A DNA stretch of 11,632 bases from HRBIN01 sp038891515 (GCA_038891515.1 JAWAEB010000048.1:1-11632); one strand, 5' to 3'; positions 1 to 7,009 are shown, counted from the stretch's first letter. Numbers and translations are program-made. Notes: generated from the letters alone by a model not told the origin.

Positions 1-37
1 TGACGGCATCTGGAGCCTCGTCTTTAAAGGTTTTCAT
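1..37 (-). CDS. 5' end of an ORF after L39e, possibly ribosomal protein L31e (cut by window edge)
   Basis: Only the first twelve codons are visible, reading MKTFKDEAPDAV, before the window ends. The ATG lies one base after the stop codon of the L39e gene, so the two are almost certainly co-transcribed. In many archaea rpl39e is followed by rpl31e and then the eIF6 gene, which makes L31e the first guess. That identity comes from gene order alone: the visible residues are an acidic, poorly conserved N-terminus and do not include the conserved core of L31e. Confidence 0.4.
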   Translation of the reverse strand, partial: MKTFKDEAPDAV

Positions 38-38
38 C

Positions 39-188
39 TCAAGGCTTTATTCTGGACCTGCGCCATGATCTGCGCCGGTTGGAGAACCTGACATCCCGCC
101 TAGTCCTAGCTATGACCCATGTGGGTACAGGCCAAGCTCTCCTAAGCTCCCTTGCCAGCCTTTTCTTGAGGGGGAGAACCTTAACCAT
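39..188 (-). CDS. rpl39e: Large-subunit ribosomal protein L39e (eL39)
   Basis: Encodes 49 residues, close to the usual 50-51 for this family. L39e is a small, very basic protein of the large ribosomal subunit that lines the nascent-peptide exit tunnel in archaea and eukaryotes. The family pattern is clear: an N-terminal KKRLARELRR stretch, the central block PVPTWVIARTRRDVR (residues 20-34), and the C-terminal RRRSWRRSRIKP (residues 38-49), matching the well-known P-x-W-hydrophobic and RxWRRSKLK blocks. The ATG at 188 has a TATA-like box (212-219) centred about 27 bases upstream, which fits a leaderless transcript. The next ORF begins one base after its stop. An in-frame stop just upstream of the ATG rules out a longer protein. 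Short ORF cut-offs would miss this gene. Confidence 0.93.
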   Translation of the reverse strand: MVKVLPLKKRLARELRRAWPVPTWVIARTRRDVRFSNRRRSWRRSRIKP

Positions 189-211
189 CTACCCACAGCC
201 CATTGGACCCA

Positions 212-219
212 ATTTTAAG
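212..219 (-). promoter_or_regulatory. TATA box for the L39e operon
   Basis: On the minus strand this reads CTTAAAAT and is centred about 27 bases before the L39e ATG. That is the expected archaeal BoxA distance for a leaderless mRNA. The match to the consensus is moderate. Confidence 0.5.
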
Positions 220-241
220 TTTAACATGATGTCTGGGGGAG

Positions 242-393
242 ACTGTCAAGTTAAGGTCTGGCTGATGTTTTCTTCTGATATGATGGTATTACCTTTACTC
301 TAGAATGGTTTATAAAGGGATAAATCTGTAAAAGAACAGACCTCCAAACAAAAACAGTTAAAAGGTAAACCCACACAACCCTAACTTGACAGT
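242..393. repeat. 12-base inverted repeat flanking the divergent promoter region
   Basis: ACTGTCAAGTTA at 242-253 is repeated as its exact reverse complement TAACTTGACAGT at 382-393, with 128 bases between the arms. Both arms lie in the non-coding stretch between the divergent L39e and SMC operons, on either side of a palindromic TATA-like octamer (309-316). A dimeric regulator binding both arms, or a looped operator pair, is possible. The gap is too long for a simple RNA hairpin terminator. No function is proven. Confidence 0.5.
309..316. promoter_or_regulatory. Palindromic TATA-like box
   Basis: The octamer TTTATAAA reads the same on both strands and is the best TATA-like match in the divergent intergenic region. 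Used on the plus strand it would give a start site near 340 and a leader of about 85 bases before the SMC gene. On the minus strand it would start near 285 and give L39e a leader of about 95 bases. It sits between the arms of the 242-253/382-393 inverted repeat. Confidence 0.35.
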
Positions 394-410
394 ACCGTCT
401 GGGAGATGCC

Positions 411-418
411 CATATATA
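411..418 (+). promoter_or_regulatory. Candidate TATA box for the SMC operon
   Basis: CATATATA would place a transcription start near 440. This is downstream of the annotated GTG start (426) and just before the in-frame TTG at 450. If this box is real it favours the shorter SMC protein, starting at 450 with a leader of about ten bases. The competing box at 309-316 favours the longer form. Confidence 0.35.
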
Positions 419-425
419 TGGATGC

Positions 426-2192
426 GTGGGCCTAGGCCCGAAGAAACACTTGAGCAGCGGCGGAACCCACTCCCCAGCACCCAAGACATACATAAGAGAG
501 GTGGTTCTAGAGAACTTCATGTCCCACGAGTACAGCAGAGTCACCTTCTCACGTGGATTGAACATAATAGTAGGGCCCAACGGCGCTGGCAAGTCATCCA
601 TACTTCTGGCCATCTCCGTGGCTCTTGGACAGTCATATACCGAGAGAGGGCATAGGTTGAGCGACCTTATTCGTAGGGGAGCCGATGCCGCCAGGGTTGC
701 AGTTATACTGGACAATAGGCCGGTGGACGGTGTTAGGCCCCTCTCCCAGATCAACTCTGACAATGTTACCATAACTAGGTTCATAAAGCGGAGCGGTGAC
801 TACTGGCACTACATAAACAATAGGTTCAAGCCCAAGGCCGAGGTTGAGCACTTCCTCTCGAAGATTGGAATAAACCCCGACAACCTCCTGATTGTGATGC
901 ACCAGAACATGATTGAACAGTTCGTGAGCAGGGATAGCCGTGAAAAGTTATCCATGATCGAGGAGGCTGTGGGGGCACGTGGGTTGAGGGAGAAGATAGT
1001 TGAGGCCGAGAATAAACTCTCATCACTCTCAGCTGAGGAGACCATAATAAGGAAGACACTCGAGGAGGCTAGATCTGCCGTAGAGTTCTGGAGAGCTGAG
1101 TATCAGAAGCTATCGGTCTATAGGGAGTTGGAGAGGCAAAAAAAGGAGCTGGAGACAGCATATCACTGGGCTTTAGTCAGCGAGGCGAGAAAGTCTAGGG
1201 ATAGGGTTGAGGAGAAGATAAGAGAACTGAACGAGGCCGTCAGTACGATTGAGGAGAATGCTGCAGCAGAGAGGTCTAAGGTCTACCAGACCGTGGGGAA
1301 TGTTTTGGAGAACTTTAGAAAGGTTGACGAGTCCATATTGAGGGAGGCATTGGAGAGGCTGGTTCACCATGCACGGGAGCTAGGCTCGCTGGAGGAGAGG
1401 GTTAGGGTGTACAATTCGAGGATTTCCGAGCTGAAGCAGGAGCTGGCCCAGATCGAAAGGGAGCTAGCCAAGCGGGTGGAGGAGGCCATGAGGAGAGGGC
1501 CGGAGGTGGAGGTATCTAGAAAGCCTCAGGAGTTGGCTGAGGAAGTGAGGCAGGTGGCGTTGCAGATGGCTGGGCTTGGGACAATCTCCCAGGAGAGCGA
1601 GGACATGTATCTTGTGGCCGAGTCGAAGTTCAGGGAGACGGAGCTTAGGGCTGCCCAACTCAGTGAAAATGTGCGTAAGGCTATGGAGGAGGTGGAATAT
1701 AGGAAGGAAACCTGGCGGTCCTTCCTAAGGTCGCTGGTGTCAGATGTTGAGCCGCAGTACAGTCATATCCTTTCCCTAGTGGGCGGTGTGGGACGTATAG
1801 AGTTGAAGTCCCTAGATGACATAGGAAGGGCGAGCATAGAAATCTTCGTGGGGTTCAGGGGTGTGGAGCCTTCTCTGCTGAACGCGCACACACAAAGCGG
1901 CGGTGAGAGAATTGTCGCCACGCTGGCCTTCCTGCTCGCCCTCCAGAAGTATGTAAAATCTCCCTTCAGAGCCGTGGACGAATTCGATGTCCACCTAGAC
2001 CCACTCAATAGAGATAGGATGATAAACATTCTGACCCGCACTGCGAGGGAAGATAAGAACATACAGTATATTATGATAACACCTGGTCGGGTCCCGTTCA
2101 CGGAAGACATGAACGTGATCGTGGTTCAGAATGTGGAGGGTAGGTCGGTCGCAACAGTAACTATCACTGAGAAGGTGGCCGCAGATGGCTAG
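426..2192 (+). CDS. Short SMC-family ATPase with an Smc5-like head, no recognisable hinge
   Basis: A 588-residue ABC-type ATPase of the SMC superfamily, probably a DNA-organising or repair motor. The N-terminal half-head has the LENFMSH strand (28-34), Walker A GPNGAGKSS (50-58) and a Q-loop glutamine (Q160). Coiled coil runs about 186-275 and 325-435. The C-terminal half-head has the signature TQSGGER (489-495), Walker B ending VDE (517-519), a DPLNRD D-loop (525-530) and QYIMITP (547-553). The QSGGER, PFRxVDE, DPxNxR and QYxxITP blocks are the ones seen in eukaryotic Smc5. The IRRGADAARVAV block (82-93) resembles Smc5/6 rather than ScpB-partnered SMC. Smc5 is about 1,100 residues; here the coils are short and no hinge or CxxC zinc hook is visible around 275-325. 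The start is GTG at 426; TTG at 450 is an alternative. The stop overlaps the kleisin gene by 8 bases. Confidence 0.9.
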   Translation: MGLGPKKHLSSGGTHSPAPKTYIREVVLENFMSHEYSRVTFSRGLNIIVGPNGAGKSSILLAISVALGQSYTERGHRLSDLIRRGADAARVAVILDNRPVDGVRPLSQINSDNVTITRFIKRSGDYWHYINNRFKPKAEVEHFLSKIGINPDNLLIVMHQNMIEQFVSRDSREKLSMIEEAVGARGLREKIVEAENKLSSLSAEETIIRKTLEEARSAVEFWRAEYQKLSVYRELERQKKELETAYHWALVSEARKSRDRVEEKIRELNEAVSTIEENAAAERSKVYQTVGNVLENFRKVDESILREALERLVHHARELGSLEERVRVYNSRISELKQELAQIERELAKRVEEAMRRGPEVEVSRKPQELAEEVRQVALQMAGLGTISQESEDMYLVAESKFRETELRAAQLSENVRKAMEEVEYRKETWRSFLRSLVSDVEPQYSHILSLVGGVGRIELKSLDDIGRASIEIFVGFRGVEPSLLNAHTQSGGERIVATLAFLLALQKYVKSPFRAVDEFDVHLDPLNRDRMINILTRTAREDKNIQYIMITPGRVPFTEDMNVIVVQNVEGRSVATVTITEKVAADG

Positions 2193-2958
2193 CTATTCTA
2201 GGTCGGTGGCCCGTGAAGAGCTGGCTAGGATAATCGAGCTATGTGAGAAGGTTGAGAAGTCTGGCATAGACCCGTTCACCGTGGATGTAAAGGGACTTCT
2301 GGCGAAACTCAGGCGTATCCTCGAGTCGCATAAGAATTTTGAGACCATAGTCCTAGATGCTGAGACGCTTTACAAGGTTGCCCTCCTAGTGGCCCTACAA
2401 CATAGGTGGCTCCGTGATAGGGCTGCATCTCTCTTCGTGGACGCTCAACTGATCGCGGTTAAGATACTCTCAGCCGACATCAAAACCCTTGCCCACTGCC
2501 TTGTGTCAAGCTGGCATCCCATAGTCTACGGCGAGCAGCTAACTCGAGGCATGTTGAGGGACGGGCTGGAGTATTTCTTAAGCCTCCCCACGAGGGCGGG
2601 CAGGCAAGCGAGCCAGCCCAGCGAGGCGGGTGAATTCGACAAGTCCGCCAAGGAACTACTTGAAGTCTTCTCCCAAAACGTGGTTCTCGAAGATGAAGTG
2701 ACTAGTCTACATTCCGAGATGATAGAGGCTGCTGGGCCTAGAGGCCGCGCGGATTACTGGAGATTTCTGGATATGAGGGGCCGTCCTATGAGGGCTCATA
2801 GGGCCTACATTGTCTCATTCATCGTGAGTGAGGGTCTTGCCAACCTGCAGGTGAACCCGCTCACCGGCGAGATCAGCCTCATACCTTATGAGAGGAAGGT
2901 GGAGAGGAAGAGGGTGGTTTCTCTCCCTGTTTCATTGGGGGTCGGCGATGTTGAGTGA
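2185..2958 (+). CDS. Nse4-like (ScpA-related) kleisin subunit
   Basis: A 257-residue protein that I read as the kleisin bridging the SMC heads. The N-terminal part (about 12-85) has KSGIDPFTVDVKGL (25-38), recalling the IDPW-DID motif of ScpA. It is followed by VLDAETLYKVALLVALQ (56-72), which recalls the LD-hydrophobic helix of Nse4 that contacts the SMC neck. A linker rich in A, S, Q and E spans about 136-160. The C-terminal part (189-235) has RAYIVSFIVSEGLANLQV and GEISLIP, closely resembling the Nse4 C-terminal winged helix (pattern NxFxxSFLVRDG, then an acidic strand). That domain binds the partner SMC head. The ATG has a GGTGG ribosome site six bases upstream, inside the SMC gene, which implies coupled translation. 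The family assignment is pattern-based and divergent; a plain ScpA is the alternative. Confidence 0.78.
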   Translation: MASYSRSVAREELARIIELCEKVEKSGIDPFTVDVKGLLAKLRRILESHKNFETIVLDAETLYKVALLVALQHRWLRDRAASLFVDAQLIAVKILSADIKTLAHCLVSSWHPIVYGEQLTRGMLRDGLEYFLSLPTRAGRQASQPSEAGEFDKSAKELLEVFSQNVVLEDEVTSLHSEMIEAAGPRGRADYWRFLDMRGRPMRAHRAYIVSFIVSEGLANLQVNPLTGEISLIPYERKVERKRVVSLPVSLGVGDVE

Positions 2959-3574
2959 AGCGGCCTCGGAGCAGTCACGGGTTAGGAGACGTCTCTCAAC
3001 AGCCATAGCCATGCTTCTCTTCAGTAGTCACAGGCTCCCAGGGGTTCGTGGATATGAGCTGAGGAGGAGGCTTGGGAAGAACTATCCAAAGGTCATTGAG
3101 ACGCTTAACCATAAGCTTGAGCCGCTCGGCCTGAAGGTCAAGATACTCTTTGAGCCGGGATCGGACGGTAGCTCTCCCGAGGACTTGGACAGGGCCCGAT
3201 ACTTCATAATCCTTAGTGAACCCCTGAGCCTCTCCGATGTTGTAGCGGCTGGGTGGAGGGTAGATGAGCTGGCTGTCCTCTCTGCTACACTGGCTCTCCT
3301 CTTCTCAAGGGGTGGCAAGGCTCCCCTGAAGGATGTGATGGAGGTTCTTGAGGCGAAGCTGCCCAAGTGGAGGGCTGAGGCATCACTTGAACGTTTCATC
3401 AGGAGGGGCTATCTATTCAAGGATGAAGATGGTGTCCTGCACGTAGGTTGGAGAGCGGTGGCTGAGGTGGGGCAGAGGGAGCTGATTAAGGCTGTTTCTG
3501 AGATTGGTGTTCAAAAACCGACGGAGACTACCGGAACATCCTCTGGAGACTCCTCTTCTCCTCCTCAACAATAA
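2948..3574 (+). CDS. Nse3/MAGE-like tandem winged-helix (KITE) protein
   Basis: A 208-residue protein, taken from the ATG at 2948, which overlaps the kleisin stop by 11 bases; a longer in-frame form from 2888 adds only a low-complexity R/G/W tail. The first winged helix (about 15-95) has YELRRRLGKNYPKV and LEPLGLKVKIL, as in the MAGE pattern where a helix leads to FG-hydrophobic-L-V. The second (about 105-185) has DELAVLSATLALLFSRGG (106-123), then a PLKDVMEVLEAKL helix, FIRRGYL (150-156) and VGWRAVAEVGQREL (166-179). The last two match the MAGE blocks xxxGYLE and WGPRALAE. MAGE/Nse3 proteins pair as KITE subunits on the kleisin of Smc5/6. The tail (188-208) is S/T/P/Q-rich and probably disordered. 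ScpB, another KITE, is the alternative. The last 47 bases overlap the end of the Lhr gene on the other strand. Confidence 0.78.
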   Translation: MLSEAASEQSRVRRRLSTAIAMLLFSSHRLPGVRGYELRRRLGKNYPKVIETLNHKLEPLGLKVKILFEPGSDGSSPEDLDRARYFIILSEPLSLSDVVAAGWRVDELAVLSATLALLFSRGGKAPLKDVMEVLEAKLPKWRAEASLERFIRRGYLFKDEDGVLHVGWRAVAEVGQRELIKAVSEIGVQKPTETTGTSSGDSSSPPQQ

Positions 3575-6371
3575 GCTCCACAAGCCGTACGCCCAGCGAG
3601 CTCTCTTTGGAGAGTATCTCCTCAGCAGATTGTATGTCTAGGTACTTGCTGGCCAACGTGAAGACAGCGGCCTTTCCATAGCGTTCTACAAGCCTAGCCG
3701 ACCTGAGGACTTGACGCCTATATATCCTCTCCCTCTTATTGGCTGGCTTGCCTTTTCTTGAGAGGAGGGGAAGCAGTTTTTCGGGCTCCTCTAGTATAAC
3801 TCCCAAGTTTCTGGCACCGCATGCTCCGCAGAGTGGTGTATTATCCACCTCCCTCACAGGTCTGCGGTCAAACCACTGGAAGCATGTGGCGCATACAATC
3901 GTCACAGGCTCACTGTTGAGTCTTCCCCTTACTGCGTTGACCACCAGCTTCTGAACACGGTCGGTGGCTATGATGTCTATGTCATATTCATGCCTACCTA
4001 TTGTTAGCTTTGCGAGAGGTGTCGGCTCATCCACCCGAATACTAACAATTCCAATCCTCCCCGACGCCATCTCCCTCAAGACATGACCGGCCAGTTCAGG
4101 GTCAAAGTCCTTCTGAAGCGTATATTCTAGCCCCTCCTCATATACTGCGGTTCCACGGAGTGATTCAGCCAGCTTATCCAGCTGTATGTCGAGTATACTG
4201 GTATCCCTGCTTATCACACCCATCTTACGTGCCGTGTGGACCAACCTCCTCCTGAAGATGCTGGATGACTCCACCGCCGCCCTCACCGTGGAATCCCAGC
4301 TACCTGACTGACCCAGCTCTGCCAAGAGACTTTTCACAATCTCGCCATCTATGAAACGTGACTTGAGAACAATTCTGTAGGCGTCCTGTACGACGCTTAC
4401 AGGTGCGCCTGTCCTGCGAGAGAGCTCGTAACCTAGGGATCTTGAGATTGTTCTGTTGACCCTGAGTCCGCCGCAGAGATGGACCACTACATGGTCAGGT
4501 GTCTCCTCCACGACTACCAGGTTGTTAGATGGGACTGGTAGGCCCAGACGGAGGTGCTCGAATACCTCCTTAAGGGCATCTAGGGCAAGCAAGTCGTCGC
4601 ACCTATAAACTTCCTTGAACCTCGTCATCCACTCCTCGAATCTTCCCTCCAGCACAGCTCTCGCTGTCGAGCCCCTAGTCTCACCTACCTCCTGACTCAC
4701 CTCCCACGGAACTGGAATCTCGTCACCCACCCAAGATGGTACCGCGCCCTCAAGACTCTCCAGCGGCGCCACGAAGATTCTCTCGCCAGCAGATTGTAGA
4801 ATCTCCCAAGCCTTCCCCATGAGAATGAACCTGGTACCCTCAACACCATGCTCAGCTACAAACTCCTCATCGAGAACACCCACTGGCTCTCCAGTGTTCT
4901 CCGACACCACCAGATACTGTTTCTCCTCTGGTATCATGGAGAGGTTTGTGAAATAATAATCGTAGAGACGTGCATAGCTCTCGGCTCGGGTAATCCTCTC
5001 TTGGTCAGCTGTGATATGGGCTATGCCTAGTTTGGCCAAGTGGTCCACCACTCTTAGAAGCCTCTCCCTCGAGAGTTCTCCAAAGCAGTAGGACCTCCTG
5101 AAGAGGTTTAGGACGTATTCGGTGCTAACCTCCCCCCTCTCTATGAGGAGACCTGCGAGCTGGTGGGCTAGGACATCCATGCTGAGGGTGGGCACCTCCA
5201 CCACCTCTATCTCATCTCTATAGGCACGCCTGGCTATGACAAGGCTTTCCAACGCATCGTCAGAGTCCATCACTATTATTACGCCCTTGGCCAGCCCACC
5301 TATCCTGTGACCGCTCCTGCCTATCCGCTGTACTAATCTCGTCACCTCTCTCGGTGAATTGTATTGTATGCAGAGTTCGACACGCCCAACATCTATCCCC
5401 ATCTCGAGAGAAGATGTACAGACAACCCCAATCAGTCCGCCAGTCTTGAGGGCCTGCTCAGCACCGATCCGAGTTGATTTGGAGAGGGAGCCGTGGTGTA
5501 TCCCCATGGGTATGGTCTCATCCCAGGCCCGGAAACGGTTGGTTATTATCTCAGCTAGAGGCCGCGTGTTTGTGAAGACCAGCGTAGACTGGTGTGTCTC
5601 AACGAGCCGGCGGATGAGATTCATTCTGGCCGCCACTTCCGGTGGGACGGACAGCTGCTGGGCCAGCTCATAATCAATGCCCGCTGGCTTAGGATATTCC
5701 ACCGATATGGATAGGTTCCTCGAGACAGGCACCTTCACAACTTCGCAGCCCCTTCCAACACCTACCAGGAAGGCTGCCACACGCTCTGGACCCCCCACAG
5801 TAGCTGAGAGGCCTATCCTCTGGAAGGGTGCACCGGTTATGGCCTCAAGCCTTTCAAGCGCTACTGAGAGCTGGACCCCCCTCTTGTCCGAGGCGAGTTC
5901 ATGCACCTCATCCACTATAACGATCGCCACGGTCTTCAAATGCTGCCTCAGCGTCTTGGCTGTGAGGAGTATCTGCAAGGTCTCTGGTGTTGTTATTAAT
6001 ATGTTGGGTGGTGAAAGGGCCTGAATCCTTCTCTCCCTCTCAACCGTGTCACCGTGCCTCACAGCCACCGTGAAGTCCAGCCTGCTCGCCCACCACTCCA
6101 ACCTATCAAGCAAATCCCTGTTCAAAGCCCTCAGTGGAGTTATGTAAAGGATTCTCACACCATACACAGGGCCACTGATCATCAATCTACTCAGAGATGG
6201 GATCAGGGCTGCCTCGGTCTTCCCTGTCCCAGTCGGCGCCATTAGGAGCAAATTCTTCCCGGCTAGAATTATTGGTATGCTCTCAGCCTGTGGCTCAGTT
6301 AACGTGGCGAACTTCTCCAGCACAGCATCCCTTACCGGCTTGGGAAGCATCCCAAGTACTTCCACCGTCAT
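3528..6371 (-). CDS. lhr: Lhr-family SF2 helicase with C-terminal four-cysteine motif
   Basis: A 947-residue ATP-dependent nucleic acid helicase of the Lhr (large helicase-related) group, likely acting in DNA repair or RNA handling. Motifs seen in order: Q motif (FATLTEPQ, 21-28), Walker A APTGTGKT (45-52), Ia TPLRAL (78-83), Ib TTPET (127-131), DEVH box (154-157), SAT (189-191), LVFTNTR (264-270), TSSLEMGID (319-327) and QRIGRSGHR (348-356). The Lhr winged-helix and DEAD-associated regions follow (about 400-800). A pair CATC (827-830) and CGAC (848-851) probably binds zinc; some archaeal Lhr proteins carry such a motif. The length and core are typical of archaeal Lhr. The ATG lies nine bases after the stop of the upstream membrane-protein gene, so they probably share an mRNA. 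It runs convergent with the SMC operon and overlaps it by 47 bases. Confidence 0.95.
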   Translation of the reverse strand: MTVEVLGMLPKPVRDAVLEKFATLTEPQAESIPIILAGKNLLLMAPTGTGKTEAALIPSLSRLMISGPVYGVRILYITPLRALNRDLLDRLEWWASRLDFTVAVRHGDTVERERRIQALSPPNILITTPETLQILLTAKTLRQHLKTVAIVIVDEVHELASDKRGVQLSVALERLEAITGAPFQRIGLSATVGGPERVAAFLVGVGRGCEVVKVPVSRNLSISVEYPKPAGIDYELAQQLSVPPEVAARMNLIRRLVETHQSTLVFTNTRPLAEIITNRFRAWDETIPMGIHHGSLSKSTRIGAEQALKTGGLIGVVCTSSLEMGIDVGRVELCIQYNSPREVTRLVQRIGRSGHRIGGLAKGVIIVMDSDDALESLVIARRAYRDEIEVVEVPTLSMDVLAHQLAGLLIERGEVSTEYVLNLFRRSYCFGELSRERLLRVVDHLAKLGIAHITADQERITRAESYARLYDYYFTNLSMIPEEKQYLVVSENTGEPVGVLDEEFVAEHGVEGTRFILMGKAWEILQSAGERIFVAPLESLEGAVPSWVGDEIPVPWEVSQEVGETRGSTARAVLEGRFEEWMTRFKEVYRCDDLLALDALKEVFEHLRLGLPVPSNNLVVVEETPDHVVVHLCGGLRVNRTISRSLGYELSRRTGAPVSVVQDAYRIVLKSRFIDGEIVKSLLAELGQSGSWDSTVRAAVESSSIFRRRLVHTARKMGVISRDTSILDIQLDKLAESLRGTAVYEEGLEYTLQKDFDPELAGHVLREMASGRIGIVSIRVDEPTPLAKLTIGRHEYDIDIIATDRVQKLVVNAVRGRLNSEPVTIVCATCFQWFDRRPVREVDNTPLCGACGARNLGVILEEPEKLLPLLSRKGKPANKRERIYRRQVLRSARLVERYGKAAVFTLASKYLDIQSAEEILSKESSLGVRLVELIVEEEKRSLQRMFR

Positions 6372-6380
6372 CTTCTTACA

Positions 6381-6974
6381 CTAGACCTCCACGAGCTTAT
6401 TGCCGCACATTGGGCAGAAGACAGACTCTGCTGGTATAACACTGGCGCAGAACTTGCATATCCGTGTCTGAAGCTCCACATACCCTCCGGCCGCCCCCTC
6501 CTCCACAGTGCTGGCGGGCATTGTCGGTGACTTGGCTTGTTCACCTACGATTATGGGAGGAGATACGGCTGGTGTGGGTGGGTGTGACGGAGCAGCTTCG
6601 GATACGGGCTTCTCAGCTTCAAGCTCCTTAGCTGCTTCCCTAACACGTAACGCATAGCCAGCCACTGCTGCTACTGCCGCCGCAGCGCCCAGCAACAAAA
6701 GTCTAACCACCATGAGATCCGAGGGTGTCGGTGATGGATTCCAAAGCTGTGTACCGATTAGCATGTTGAAAACCAGTCCAGCTGTTCCACCCACTACAAG
6801 GCCCAGGGCTGCAAGAGAGGCGCTCCTTCCCAGAGCTCCGGCCACAAACCCAACTAAGGCCACGTTGAGAATGATTACCGTCATGGGGCTTAAGTTGGAT
6901 TCTAGCCGTGTTATCACTAAAAGGAGTGCAAAGGTGGCAGCTATGGAGAGAGCTAGTCTTAGAGCTCCTCGCAT
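6381..6974 (-). CDS. Four-helix membrane protein with C-terminal zinc ribbon, function unknown
   Basis: A 197-residue protein that I do not recognise as a named family. Four hydrophobic segments are visible at about 5-22, 32-48, 52-72 and 87-108. A charged stretch (110-125) and a P/A/S/T-rich linker (about 126-165) follow. The C-terminus is a compact zinc ribbon, CKFC (173-176) and CPMC (187-190), ten residues apart, of the kind widespread in archaeal proteins. The layout suggests a membrane anchor that holds a small zinc domain in the cytoplasm on a flexible arm. The ATG has AGAGG a few bases upstream. It sits nine bases before the lhr gene, so co-transcription is likely, but membership of the same pathway is not shown. 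Confidence 0.8.
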   Translation of the reverse strand: MRGALRLALSIAATFALLLVITRLESNLSPMTVIILNVALVGFVAGALGRSASLAALGLVVGGTAGLVFNMLIGTQLWNPSPTPSDLMVVRLLLLGAAAAVAAVAGYALRVREAAKELEAEKPVSEAAPSHPPTPAVSPPIIVGEQAKSPTMPASTVEEGAAGGYVELQTRICKFCASVIPAESVFCPMCGNKLVEV

Positions 6975-7009
6975 AATTATGGCCTCTTCAGCAGTAGGAT
7001 GTACTGTTT

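Noticed and set aside
79..303. 74-residue plus-strand ORF at the left edge
   Set aside because: It lies antisense to L39e and its promoter, and its translation has no recognisable features.
189..425. Possible tRNA or small structured RNA in the divergent region
   Set aside because: I found no T-arm or cloverleaf pattern, and the inverted repeat arms are too far apart for a hairpin.
251..784. 177-residue minus-strand ORF across the start of the SMC gene
   Set aside because: It lies opposite the SMC head domain with its Walker A motif, shows no family pattern, and is a frame shadow.
2888..2947. Longer form of the Nse3-like protein
   Set aside because: The extra 20 residues (R/G/W-rich) are read from the kleisin coding sequence in another frame; the ATG at 2948 gives the usual short overlap.
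151..3770. Shared 12-mer CCTTTTCTTGAG near 159 and 3752
   Set aside because: Both copies lie in lysine/arginine-coding stretches of unrelated genes (L39e and lhr), with no flanking similarity; probably chance.
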